64,000 nt of DNA from Bin52 sp965213935. Its GTDB lineage: Bacteria > Pseudomonadota > Alphaproteobacteria > Thalassobaculales > Thalassobaculaceae. The stretch covers positions 2,666,001-2,730,000 of the forward strand of contig CBDCAO010000012.1 of NCBI GenBank assembly GCA_965213935.1, in the 5' to 3' direction. Below the pieces are notes generated by a model, which made no database searches, was not told the DNA's origin, and worked only from the letters and a program-made list of their open reading frames with translations. Positions within the stretch are counted from its first letter, which is position 1. Each line of letters starts with the position of its first letter. The position numbers and the translations under genes are program-made. Positions 1 to 7,751 of this stretch are shown one piece after another.

Positions 1-124
1 TTTCCGTCCCGGGCCGCGCATCCGGGGCCTGATCTGGCGGATGTGGCCCGGTTCGGCGGAATCCGGGCGAGCGTGACCGCTGCTTGCGCGGGAAGCGATC
101 GGGATCGGTTTGCAGACGGGGAGT

Positions 125-1264
125 TCAGGGCAGAAGGCGCTGCAGGTGCTCGACGGTCAGTGCCAGGATGCCGAACATGAGGTGGCAGGACACCTTTGCC
201 GCCCCTCGGACCCGGACATGACGGCCACCGTCGTCATCCTTCAGAAGGGCACTCACCCTCTCGCTGTTGGTGCGTTCGGCGTAGCGGACCGCCGTCGCAT
301 CGCGATCGTTGAGTGCCCGTTGCGCCGTCGCGTCCTGGCGCACGGCCTCCTTGAGCGCGGCATCGCGACGAGGATTTGTGTCGATGATCGCGACATGACC
401 CATGCTCTTGCTGAATTCGTGGATCTGCTTCGCGTCACAGGCGGCGCCCATCAACTCGTACAGGTCCGTCACCCTCTGCCCGGTCTGTGACGCCAACGGG
501 ATCGCGGCCTGGCTGTCGTGCAGTGACGCCGAGGTCAGAAGGCAGCTGATCGGGATGCCGCCGTCCGCCGGGTCGACATGCTGCAGCTTGGAGCCGTTCC
601 AGGACACCGTGTGGCCCCTGGCATTCCGCTTCGTGCCCCGGTCGCACTGCTTCGGCAGATCCGCGATCATTTCCGCGAGATCCATCCGCAGCTGCGCATC
701 GAGCCGCTTGTCTTCCTTCACCACCACCTCACCCTTGCGTGGGCGGCCGCGCTTGCGCTTCGGCCTTTCGGCCTTCGCCGGCTTCGGTGCCGGTTTCTCC
801 CGTGCCTCGATCGCAGTGGAATCGCGCGAGACATGCCCGACGATGGGTGTCTCCAGGGCCGTGGTGACCAGTGCTTCGTGCATCCGTGCCGGAAGGTCGC
901 TGGAGGCACACTCGGCAAAGGCGCGCGAGAACGTCGCCTCGCTCGGGATGGCGGAACGCCGTGGCCACCCGCACAGCTGTCGCAGCACCGGATCCGCATC
1001 GATCCGGTCGATCAGATCGCGCGTGGTCGCCAGGTTCCAGATCGCCCTGGCAATGAACGCACGGGCCAATGCCACCCGGTCCGCGCAGGGACGGCCCACA
1101 AAACCGGGCTGGCCGATGAAATGGTCCTCGGGAGGTGCAAACTCCAGCACCGCAACCAGCTTTCGGTGCCGATCCGACAGACGGCCCACGGCGTCGGTCA
1201 GTTCGGGAAACAACTCGCCTTGAAATCGGCACCAGAGGTCGGATACACTCTCGAACAAGGGCAT
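125..1264 (-). CDS. DDE transposase, IS4/IS5-like superfamily
   Basis: Transposase of 379 residues. The N-terminal half (about 30-125) looks like the DUF772-type DNA-binding region, with the 'IPSEATFSRAF' stretch at 106-116. The catalytic part begins with SRDSTAIEA (Asp about 148), has MGAACDA (Asp about 277) where relatives carry a GD-x-x-YD-like block, and ends with YAERTNSERV (Glu about 330 or 335). A basic insert at about 157-178 is typical of this group. It lies directly downstream of a broken low-GC gene that it appears to have cut. I could not find convincing terminal inverted repeats, and the element may continue past the left edge of the window. The family within the DDE superfamily is uncertain; the transposase call is not. 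Confidence 0.85.
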   Translation of the reverse strand: MPLFESVSDLWCRFQGELFPELTDAVGRLSDRHRKLVAVLEFAPPEDHFIGQPGFVGRPCADRVALARAFIARAIWNLATTRDLIDRIDADPVLRQLCGWPRRSAIPSEATFSRAFAECASSDLPARMHEALVTTALETPIVGHVSRDSTAIEAREKPAPKPAKAERPKRKRGRPRKGEVVVKEDKRLDAQLRMDLAEMIADLPKQCDRGTKRNARGHTVSWNGSKLQHVDPADGGIPISCLLTSASLHDSQAAIPLASQTGQRVTDLYELMGAACDAKQIHEFSKSMGHVAIIDTNPRRDAALKEAVRQDATAQRALNDRDATAVRYAERTNSERVSALLKDDDGGRHVRVRGAAKVSCHLMFGILALTVEHLQRLLP

Positions 1265-1404
1265 CGGGGAGACTGCCTTTCGTCAGTATGTTGTTGGTCT
1301 CACAACCCCAACAGACCACTGGGCGGTCCCCGTGTCCCCTCTCTTTCCGAAAACCGCCCCCGTTCAGGGCCCGGAAATCGCGTGAGCCCGCTGTTTTGCA
1401 AGAG

Positions 1405-1724
1405 GCTCGAATATCAAAATATTCCCTGTTCGCGACAATAGCCTTGTTTGGAACCGGATCGATATTGGGGTCTAAGAAATAGTCGATTAAAATCTCGGAG
1501 TGGGAAGGCCGTATTCGTGTAATCTCCCCTACATGGGCAAGCTCATCTACCGTGCCTTCCTGCATGAACAAACATGGTAACCGCATCATTTCGTCGAACA
1601 GGATCGAGCCGCTATTCTTGAATCGGTTTTCTAGCGCGTTTTCGGTATACTCAAACAACCGTCCCGTTTCGATGGTCCCAATTCCGCCCGTCCAAGGCAT
1701 GTGCTGCACGAGCAAATTGTACAT
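1405..1724 (-). pseudogene. 5' part of an unknown gene cut by the insertion sequence
   Basis: About 106 residues of plausible protein start at an ATG with an AAGAGA ribosome-binding site a few bases upstream. The base composition is clearly lower in GC than the adjacent transposase, and the sequence character changes near 1400, where the frame runs on into IS DNA. Visible motifs are GRLFEYTENALENRF (about 21-35) and ILIDYFLDPNIDPVPNKAI (about 78-96). I do not recognise the family. The position beside HEPN-like, FRG and toxin-antitoxin genes fits a defence or mobile-island gene, but that rests only on context. It is best read as a gene whose 3' part was separated by IS insertion. Confidence 0.55.
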
Positions 1725-2018
1725 TCTCTTTCACCACTCATTTTCTATATCGTAAGGTATCGGCATGTGCAGCGTTTAGCCATGCACGGCATCCGCCTTC
1801 GCCCAACCAGGTTGCCGTCTCTCGGCATGTTGGCGGCCAGACGGTTGATCCGAACGAGCAGCGCCACAACAACGTCCGCGAGGCGGTCGACTGCCAGTTC
1901 GACGACAACACAGCCCTTCGGCACCGAGACCCGCCCGCACCATGCGAGGGAGGAAGTCAGTCATCATGTCGTCGAACCTCCATATCAGCAAAGCCTCTAC
2001 CAAAGAGCGACCAGACGA
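1725..2018. other. 294-base stretch with no recognisable gene
   Basis: Short frames exist on both strands, but none looks like a known protein. The middle (about 1790-1960) is GC-richer than its surroundings and may be remnant DNA. Confidence 0.5.
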
Positions 2019-2643
2019 CTAGCGAACAACGCCCTGCTCTCGCGCCATTTGTGTCGCCAAGACTTCTGTCTTGTCGAGGAACGCAAAAAACGCGCTCAAG
2101 TCATCGAGATAGTGCTGCCATTGCCTGCCGGTCTCCTGCTCCCACGAGTACCTCTTTCTCCACAGTTCCACATCTTCATCCATATACGCGAAGAAGTCCG
2201 TTAAGGTGACCAACTCCCGGTCATTCGGCCTCGTAGGAACTCTAGGATCGTCGGTGCTAAGGAATGCAACCAGATCGAACGGAAAGTCTGTTGTTGTTTC
2301 CCGAAACAACTCCTCTAGTTTCACGACGGTGGGTCCTACAGTATCGTTGAATTGGCCGTACAGCTTGCTAAGACAATGTCCATTGAAACCCTTGAACGGA
2401 TCGACCCCGATTAGATGAAGCAGACACTTCAATCTGAGTTCAAGGGAGATCGCAAGATTGAAATGACTGGCCGTCTTGAGCGATTCCCACACGCTGTGCG
2501 ACGGCCACCCGGTTGAGCCTCCTACCGGCGAGAGATCTCCCTGCCTGACCTCCAGACGACGTATCTCTTGCTCTACCAGCCAAGCAGACTGTCTAAAAAG
2601 CCCGCGCGTCCCCGATCAGCCTAAGGAATTGCACGCCGTTCAT
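2019..2643 (-). pseudogene. HEPN-like protein gene split by a +1 frameshift
   Basis: Two reading frames join into one protein of about 207 residues. The 5' piece starts at an ATG (2643) behind a GGGGAG site, reads MNGVQFLRLIGDARAF and stops at 2593 inside a run of five T on the coding strand. Skipping one T continues into RQSAWLVEQEIRR and on to the frame ending at 2019. The part from 2492 down contains ELRLKCLLHLIG followed by GHCLSKLYGQF, which resembles the helix pair and GH-L-KL pattern of HEPN proteins. A catalytic R-x4-6-H motif is not evident. HEPN proteins often act in toxin-antitoxin or phage-defence modules, and this one sits next to such genes. A homopolymer sequencing error is an alternative to a true frameshift. 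Confidence 0.5.
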
Positions 2644-2677
2644 GGTCTCAAATCTCCCCGGCACTCTTTGGCGTCCG

Positions 2678-3127
2678 CTACCGATAGTCGGACGCACGCT
2701 GCGCCGACGATTGAAGGGGTTCCCCGCACAGCACGAAGAGGTCAGTGCAGGGCAGCGCAAATCCGCCGGACCAGCCGGCCTCGCCAACCTTGCCCGGTCC
2801 AATCCCTTCCCGACCCTTCATCAGCGGATAAAGCCGGAGACCCAAGGCCGCCAGTACATTGAGTACCGTCGCGAAACCCGGATTCCCGTCGCTCGAAAGC
2901 GCCTTGTACAGGCTTTCCCTGCCGAGTCCGGCCTTGGCCGCCACGGAGGTCATGCCCTGGTGGCGGGCAACGTCGCCCACCGCTGCGGCAATCACACGCG
3001 GATCTCCGTCCTCGAAGGCCGCTTCGAGATAGGCGACCGCATCATCCGGAGTCTCCAGATACTCCGCGGGGTCCCATGGCCGCGTCTTGGCCAATGCAGT
3101 CGCAGCGCCTTTTGCAGACCCAGTCAT
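2678..3127 (-). CDS. higA: HigA-type addiction-module antitoxin with extended C-terminus
   Basis: A protein of 149 residues whose first 105 match the 'putative addiction module antidote' family: TRPWDPAEYLETPDDAVAYL near residues 15-34, AVGDVARHQGM near 49-59, then the helix-turn-helix with AAKAGLGRESLYKALS near 63-78. It would bind its cognate RelE/HigB-like toxin and repress its own operon. The start ATG overlaps the stop of the toxin remnant in an ATGA, the usual toxin-first arrangement. Relatives end near 'ALGLRL', so the last 45 or so residues here look like read-through into unrelated DNA. With the toxin truncated, this is probably an orphan antitoxin. Confidence 0.75.
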   Translation of the reverse strand: MTGSAKGAATALAKTRPWDPAEYLETPDDAVAYLEAAFEDGDPRVIAAAVGDVARHQGMTSVAAKAGLGRESLYKALSSDGNPGFATVLNVLAALGLRLYPLMKGREGIGPGKVGEAGWSGGFALPCTDLFVLCGEPLQSSAQRASDYR

Positions 3128-3300
3128 CGGTCCCTCCCTTTCACCAGTTCATGTGCAAGATCACGCGCCTTCTCGATGTCTTGCCGCTGGGTGCTCTTGT
3201 TGCCACCAAGCAACAGCACCGCCGTTCCTTCGTCGACCAGAAGGCAATACACGCGATAGCCCGGCCCGTAGTCGATCCGAAGTTCCGAAGCATGTTTCGT
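3124..3300 (-). pseudogene. higB: 3' fragment of a HigB/RelE-type toxin gene
   Basis: In the frame ending at 3124 the last 58 codons read as the C-terminal half of a HigB-like mRNA interferase: SELRIDYGPGYRVY, then LLLGGNKSTQRQDIEKA and LAHEL. Family members are about 100 residues long, so roughly the first 40 are missing; an in-frame TGA lies at 3301-3303. The missing part was replaced by the FRG-domain gene upstream, which runs into this segment in another frame. The stop overlaps the antitoxin start by an ATGA. It is very unlikely to give an active toxin. Confidence 0.7.
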
Positions 3301-4129
3301 TCATTCGCCCGAAGGTTGACATCACGCATCAACGACGGCTCAAGCTTCCACGCCTTCCCCTGCTTGTCCTCAATTCTGCATTCTCCCCGAAAATACAGCA
3401 CAATATCCTGACCGCTGGATCGTATCCCCCTGGACTCCTCAATCAAGTCCGACACGCAGCCAATACACTTCGCTGCAACTTGACTTTCATTCCGCTCCGG
3501 CGGCCCGTGTGGTTCCTCATAGAGCTTGGCCTGCCATGGTTGGGCTAAATTCAAGTCGACGCCCGTAAGCATCGCGCTCACGAGCCCGGCGCCTTGGAGT
3601 TTTGCGTTCAACAGGCTAGCATCTTGCAGAAGTGCATTGTTGAATTCAGTTCCCGTAAAGTCGCATTCGGAAAGGTCCGCTCCAACAAATCCTGTGCTCG
3701 CCATCCTCACGTGTCGAAAAACAGAACCGAGTACATAGGCTCGGCGGAACGTAGTACCGACAAGACAGGCGCCTTCGAGGAGTGAATTGGTCATATTGGC
3801 TTGTTCCAAGTCTGCGCACCACAAATCCGAGGCACGTAAGTCCGTCCCGGAGGTAGCGCAGCGCCCGTATGACCCTGGCGCTGCCGTGCGGGTCGTGTCG
3901 CAGATGGTGCGCGATATCTGTCACTGAGCCGCGACTTTCGGAAATTTGCCCGCTTTAGGTTCATTCCGGAAAGAGGGATACGGTCCTCCTCATCTAGCTT
4001 GTTCGCTCTCTGAAATGATGCGTAGAGGTCTTCGCCTTCAAAATCGGGGGTGAAGTCCAATTGCTCCCGCCTGGCATTCCAGCGTTCGGGTCCTTCGAGA
4101 AGCCAGGTGACGTGTTCGGCATTCGCCAT
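3290..4129 (-). pseudogene. Pentapeptide-repeat plus FRG-domain protein, frameshifted and 3'-truncated
   Basis: The 5' part starts at the ATG at 4129 (MANAEHVTWLL), four bases after the preceding stop, and reaches LKRANFRKSRLSD with pentapeptide-like A(N/D)LxX spacing. Frame is lost in about 3840-3925. It resumes as DLRASDLWCADLEQANM followed by about eight pentapeptide repeats (GADLSECDFTGTEF, LLNAKLQGAGL) to about 3560. The last part carries an FRG signature: LYFRGECRIED then WKLEPSLMRDVNLRANE. The FRG domain breaks off near 3290, where HigB-toxin sequence starts in another frame, so the gene has lost its 3' end. FRG and pentapeptide modules occur in defence-island proteins; function here is unknown. 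Confidence 0.65.
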
Positions 4130-4133
4130 GCGA

Positions 4134-4394
4134 CTATCCTCGGATACGCAAGTGGTTCCGGGTGGACCCGAACACATCGCAGTTCACGACGGTATAGTTC
4201 ACGCCGCCCCTGAATGACTGCCACTCCCTCAACCCGAGGGCCAGCAAGGCTGTGTCCTTCTGGTCGCACGCTGGATAGTCTCCCGCCGGGACCCGCTTGT
4301 TCTCCAGACCCCGGCACAATCGCATGAGTGCGCCGTCGTGGTCCGCTCCTGGAGCAGCAATCATCGATGACGTCTCAATCCCGCACACGATCAA
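4134..4394 (-). CDS. Small protein of unknown function
   Basis: An 86-residue frame with TTG as the furthest start, overlapping the end of the upstream 69-residue frame and ending four bases before the pentapeptide-FRG gene. The tight spacing suggests co-transcription. The sequence has ENKRVPAGDYPACDQ near the middle and GGVNYTVVNCDVFGS near the end, and does not resemble shadow translation. I do not recognise a family. It could also be the second half of a gene whose first half is the upstream frame, since the two overlap by only about 20 bases in adjacent frames. Confidence 0.4.
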   Translation of the reverse strand: MIVCGIETSSMIAAPGADHDGALMRLCRGLENKRVPAGDYPACDQKDTALLALGLREWQSFRGGVNYTVVNCDVFGSTRNHLRIRG

Positions 4395-4584
4395 TCCATG
4401 CTATTTCGCTGATGGTGGCTTCGGACTCTGGTTCGTTTGTCCCTAACCAAGAACTCTCGATGTCCACCTTTCCCTCGATCCCATGTGCACGCAGGCATTC
4501 ATCCGCTAGAGGCTGTAGGTCGGGAGCCTGCTGCGCAGCGATATTCTTAGTCCTCTCAGGGACCGTACGGACTTCGTTCAACAC
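4375..4584 (-). CDS. Small acidic protein of unknown function
   Basis: A 69-residue frame starting MLNEVRTVPERTKN and ending WIDRVRD, rich in Glu and Asp. It is the first of three closely packed minus-strand frames (this, 4134-4394, and the pentapeptide-FRG gene). Its start lies just 20 bases from the inverted repeat of the adjacent IS5 element, so the natural start may have been removed by that insertion. No family recognised. Confidence 0.4.
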   Translation of the reverse strand: MLNEVRTVPERTKNIAAQQAPDLQPLADECLRAHGIEGKVDIESSWLGTNEPESEATISEIAWIDRVRD

Positions 4585-4601
4585 GCTCTGTGCTCTCGTT
4601 A

Positions 4602-5561
4602 GAGCTTGAATTATAAGTCATTGATATGGCTTTATATATTAGTTTCAAGCGGTTGCCCCTCGCGCCACCCTTCGCATCAGGAACCGGCAGGCCGCCAGTT
4701 GTGCCCAGGCCAGAGAGCTTTCCAGCGTCCTCTCGAAGTCCTTGGCCAAGCGCCGACACCGTGACATCCAGGCGAAGGTCCGCTCGACGACCCAGCGACG
4801 ATACAGCACGGTGAAGGATGTGAGATTCTTGGGTTTTTGCACAATCTCGAGCAGATCGGCGAGCCCCAGCTCCGCCAGCGCCCTCGCAAGCTTCGGACCC
4901 TGATACCCACCATCGGCCCACAGTCGGGTCACCGTCGGCGCCTTCTCCAGCATCGCAAGGATCACCTCCGGCGCACCGTCCCGATCCTGCACACTGGCCA
5001 CGTGAACCCGGATCGCAAGCGGGATCCCTTCAACGTCAACCGCAACATGACGCTTGCGGCCATTGATCTTCTTGCCGGCGTCATAGCCCGCAGGGCCTCC
5101 GCTTTCCGTCGTCTTCACGGACTGACTGTCAATCGCCGCAGCCGTCGGCTCCCCAGAGCGTCCCGCCAGAGCCCGCGCCTGCTCGCGCAACGCATCCAGC
5201 ATGCCGTCGAAGACACCGCTGGCGCGCCATGCGTAGAAAGAGTTCTGGACAGTCGTAAACGGCGGAAAACACTTGGGAATGGCACGCCACTGACATCCTG
5301 TCGCCAGCATGTACTGAACCGCGTTGAACACATCCCGAAGGTCCGTCGTGCGCGGTCGTCCCCGCGTCGACGGTTCCGGAAGAAGATGTCTGATCACGTC
5401 CCACTCTTCATCCGTGAGATCGCTTTCATATCGATCCCGCGAGCGCCTATACTGCGCATGAGTGGCCTCGTCCCAAGACATGTGGACCTCCTCGTCTGGT
5501 GTCGGAGCCGACAAGGATATACCACATGTGGCGAGGCCATTCGCACTTCCAGGTCAAGCTC
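4602..5561 (-). mobile_element. IS5-family insertion sequence
   Basis: An element of about 960 bases containing one transposase gene. The ends share the inverted repeat GAGCTTGA (left at 4602-4609, right as TCAAGCTC at 5554-5561), with weaker matches inside. The bases just outside are TTA on the left and TCA on the right, consistent with the TNA target preference of some IS5 groups but not an exact duplication. The right end abuts the stop codon of the VOC-domain gene, so that gene is left intact. Confidence 0.6.
4645..5481 (-). CDS. IS5-family transposase
   Basis: Transposase of about 278 residues if it starts at MSWDEATHAQ (5481); a start 33 bases upstream is possible. It has the N-terminal block DEEWDVIRHLLPEP, RGRPRTTDLRDVFNA and TGCQWRAIP typical of the group, then the catalytic Asp in AAIDSQSVKTTESGG, the second Asp in LWADGGYQG, and the Glu in VVERTFAWMSRCRRLAKDFE. 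Length and motifs look complete, so the element may still be mobile. It is the only gene of the element. Confidence 0.92.
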   Translation of the reverse strand: MSWDEATHAQYRRSRDRYESDLTDEEWDVIRHLLPEPSTRGRPRTTDLRDVFNAVQYMLATGCQWRAIPKCFPPFTTVQNSFYAWRASGVFDGMLDALREQARALAGRSGEPTAAAIDSQSVKTTESGGPAGYDAGKKINGRKRHVAVDVEGIPLAIRVHVASVQDRDGAPEVILAMLEKAPTVTRLWADGGYQGPKLARALAELGLADLLEIVQKPKNLTSFTVLYRRWVVERTFAWMSRCRRLAKDFERTLESSLAWAQLAACRFLMRRVARGATA

Positions 5562-5966
5562 TCAGACCTGCTTGAGTTCGAGCCCGTTGCCCTCAGGATC
5601 CGACAGGTAGATCGACAGCCCTTCGCCGTGCGCACCGAAGCGGACGACCGCATCGCCGGTCTCGATGCCGTGGGAGTGCAACCAGTTCCGGATCGCACCG
5701 GCATCGAACGGAGAGACCTTGAGTGCGACGTGATCGACATTGCGTCCCTCCGCACCCGGGCCCGCACCGCCGGCGGCGCCAAGCTCGCCGTCGATGGTCA
5801 CGAGATCGATCAGGGAACTCCCGGCCGAGAGATGCCACAGCCCCAGGGGTTCGTTGTGACGCACCAGCGTGCATCCGAGGACATCGCGGTAGAACGCCAG
5901 CATCCGGTCGATGTCGCGGACCCGGAGCACCACGTGGTCGATCCCGGCAAGTTCAAAGCTGCGCAT
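5562..5966 (-). CDS. VOC-family (glyoxalase/dioxygenase fold) protein
   Basis: A 134-residue single-domain protein starting MRSFELAGIDHVVLRV. It has two beta-alpha-beta-beta-beta modules: the metal-site pattern starts with the His in IDHVVLRV (about 10), continues in LIDLVTID, then NVDHVALKV (about 77) and ends with DPEGNGLEL, the usual C-terminal Glu-containing block. This resembles virulence-protein and glyoxalase/bleomycin-resistance members; the substrate cannot be told. The stop TGA coincides with the edge of the IS5 element, so the element landed exactly at the 3' end without changing the protein. Confidence 0.85.
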   Translation of the reverse strand: MRSFELAGIDHVVLRVRDIDRMLAFYRDVLGCTLVRHNEPLGLWHLSAGSSLIDLVTIDGELGAAGGAGPGAEGRNVDHVALKVSPFDAGAIRNWLHSHGIETGDAVVRFGAHGEGLSIYLSDPEGNGLELKQV

Positions 5967-6024
5967 TGCACTTCTCCAGCCAGCCACCGGACCAGAGGAT
6001 AGCGGACCTTCCGATCGGCGCATA

Positions 6025-7452
6025 TCACCCGAGTCGGGCAAGCATGCGCACCACGCGCCGGGTCCGGTCGCTGAACAGCCGCGGCGTGTAGAAGCCGCCA
6101 GCGGCACGCTTGCTGGCTTCGCCGAAGGTCGGGTACGGCAGGATGGTCTGGGCGACCGCGCCGATGCCGACGCGCTTCTGGATCGCCAGACACCACAACT
6201 GAACCATCTCGCCGGCATGGGTGGCGAGGACTGACGCGCCGAGGATGTGCCCGCGCGGGGTCACGATCACCTTGACGCACCCTTCGGTATCGCGTTCGGC
6301 CACGGCCCGGTCGTTTTCCGCCAGGTGCCCGCGAAGCACCTCGACCCGGCCGTGCCGGGCCCGGGCCTCGGCCTCGCCGAGCCCCACCGATGCCAGTTCC
6401 GGGTCGCAGTACGTCACCCTCGGAACCGCGCTGTCGTCCACCCTGGCCGGCAGGCGGAACAGCACATTGCGTACCACGACTCCGGCCTCGTAGCCGGCCA
6501 CGTGGGTCAGCTGCCATCGACCCGCGGCGTCACCGATGGCGTAGACCCGGCGATTGCTGCTGCGCAGCGACCGGTTCACGGTCACGCCCCGGGGGGTGGC
6601 CCTGATACCGGCGGTATCCAGATCAAGGTCGGCAAGCGAAGGCACCCGTCCTGTCGCCACCAGCAGGTGACTTCCCTCGATGGTACGGGGCTCACCGCCG
6701 CCCTCGTCGACCTGGAGCGCCACGCGTCCCTCACGACCGCCCGCCGACACGACCCGGGCGTTCTCCACAAGCTCGATCCCGTCGCCGCGAAGGCGGGTAC
6801 GCAGCAGGTCGACCAGTTCCGGATCGTCGCGCACGAGGATGGTTGCCATCTCGATCACGGTGACCCGGGCACCGAGGTTGCGAAAGGCCTGAGCGAGCTC
6901 GATGCCGATCGGCCCGCCCCCGATCACCAGCAGGTGCCCGGGCAGCCGGTCGGCATCGAAGATGGTCTCGTTGGTCAGGTACGGCACTTCGGCCAGGCCC
7001 GGGATCGGCGGAATGGCCGGCATCGATCCGGTCGCGATCACGAAGCGGCGGGCACGGACCTCGGTCGAGCCGCCCCGGACACGGTCGGGAGCCACGAACC
7101 GTGCCCGCTCCCTGACGACCCGAACACCCAGACCCTCGAACCGTTCCACCGAATCATGCGGCGCAATCTGCGCGATGACGCCGCGAATGTGCGCCTTCAC
7201 CGCCTCGAAGTCGGTTTCTCCGGACTCCGAGCGGATGCCGAACACGTCGTCACGCCGCTGCCGGGCACGGGCGCGGCCGGCGGCGAGGATCGACTTCGAG
7301 GGAACGCAGCCGTGGTTCAGGCAGTCTCCGCCCATGGCCCCGGACTCGAACAGCACTACCCGGGCACCCATCTGGCTGGCGCCGGCGGCGACTGACAGCC
7401 CCCCCGCCCCGCCACCAATCACGCACAGGTCTGCACGAAGCAATTCCGACAT
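6025..7452 (-). CDS. FAD-dependent pyridine nucleotide-disulfide oxidoreductase (lipoamide-dehydrogenase/mercuric-reductase-like)
   Basis: 475 residues with the full family layout: FAD-binding GGGAGGLSVAAGA near the start, redox-active disulfide GGDCLNHGCVPSKS at about 41-54, NAD(P) fold GGGPIGIELAQAFRNLGARVT near 180, the second FAD motif YAIGDAAGR near 305, and a C-terminal dimerisation domain. True lipoamide dehydrogenases end with an active-site His-x4-Glu pair; here the corresponding stretch is LPYPTFGEASKRAA, with Tyr at the His position, closer to mercuric-reductase-like or orphan family members. No alpha-keto acid dehydrogenase genes are near. It probably transfers hydride from NAD(P)H to an unknown disulfide or other acceptor. 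Confidence 0.85.
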   Translation of the reverse strand: MSELLRADLCVIGGGAGGLSVAAGASQMGARVVLFESGAMGGDCLNHGCVPSKSILAAGRARARQRRDDVFGIRSESGETDFEAVKAHIRGVIAQIAPHDSVERFEGLGVRVVRERARFVAPDRVRGGSTEVRARRFVIATGSMPAIPPIPGLAEVPYLTNETIFDADRLPGHLLVIGGGPIGIELAQAFRNLGARVTVIEMATILVRDDPELVDLLRTRLRGDGIELVENARVVSAGGREGRVALQVDEGGGEPRTIEGSHLLVATGRVPSLADLDLDTAGIRATPRGVTVNRSLRSSNRRVYAIGDAAGRWQLTHVAGYEAGVVVRNVLFRLPARVDDSAVPRVTYCDPELASVGLGEAEARARHGRVEVLRGHLAENDRAVAERDTEGCVKVIVTPRGHILGASVLATHAGEMVQLWCLAIQKRVGIGAVAQTILPYPTFGEASKRAAGGFYTPRLFSDRTRRVVRMLARLG

Positions 7453-7494
7453 GATTTTCTCCCGTTTTCGCCTCGGGCTTTTCGGCAGCCGTCA

Positions 7495-7523
7495 TTGACG
7501 TGTCATCACCAAGTCGATATACA
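7495..7523 (+). promoter_or_regulatory. Sigma-70-type promoter for rpmH-rnpA-yidD-yidC
   Basis: TTGACG at 7495-7500, a 17-base spacer, and TATACA at 7518-7523, about 55 bases before the rpmH start. Match and spacing are near consensus, as expected for a strong ribosomal-protein promoter. It diverges from the oxidoreductase gene on the other strand. Confidence 0.75.
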
Positions 7524-7577
7524 CCCCTCCGGCCCGCCCGCGGTGGGCAATCACTGTCCGTTACCGGGGGCTTGCTT

Positions 7578-7712
7578 GTGAAACGCACGTATCAACCCAG
7601 CGTCCTGGTACGCAAGCGCAGGCACGGTTTCCGTGCGCGCATGGCCACCGTCGGAGGTCGCCGAATCCTGAGGGCGCGGAGACGGAAGAGTCGCACAAGG
7701 CTTTCCGCCTGA
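7578..7712 (+). CDS. rpmH: 50S ribosomal protein L34
   Basis: A 44-residue, very basic protein beginning (GTG) KRTYQPSVLVRKRRHGFRAR and ending with RTRLSA, the standard L34 length and pattern. The start is GTG; longer upstream frames lack conservation. It is first in the conserved rpmH-rnpA-yidD-yidC cluster and has a near-consensus promoter upstream. L34 is a structural protein of the large ribosomal subunit. Confidence 0.97.
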   Translation: MKRTYQPSVLVRKRRHGFRARMATVGGRRILRARRRKSRTRLSA

Positions 7713-7751
7713 GGCCGCTGCGGCCGGACGCCATCGCAAGATGGAACATCA

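Noticed and set aside
1..1400. Terminal inverted repeats for the first transposase
   Set aside because: Only short direct matches (such as TTCAGGGC) were seen on both sides; no inverted pair could be supported, and the left end may be outside the window.
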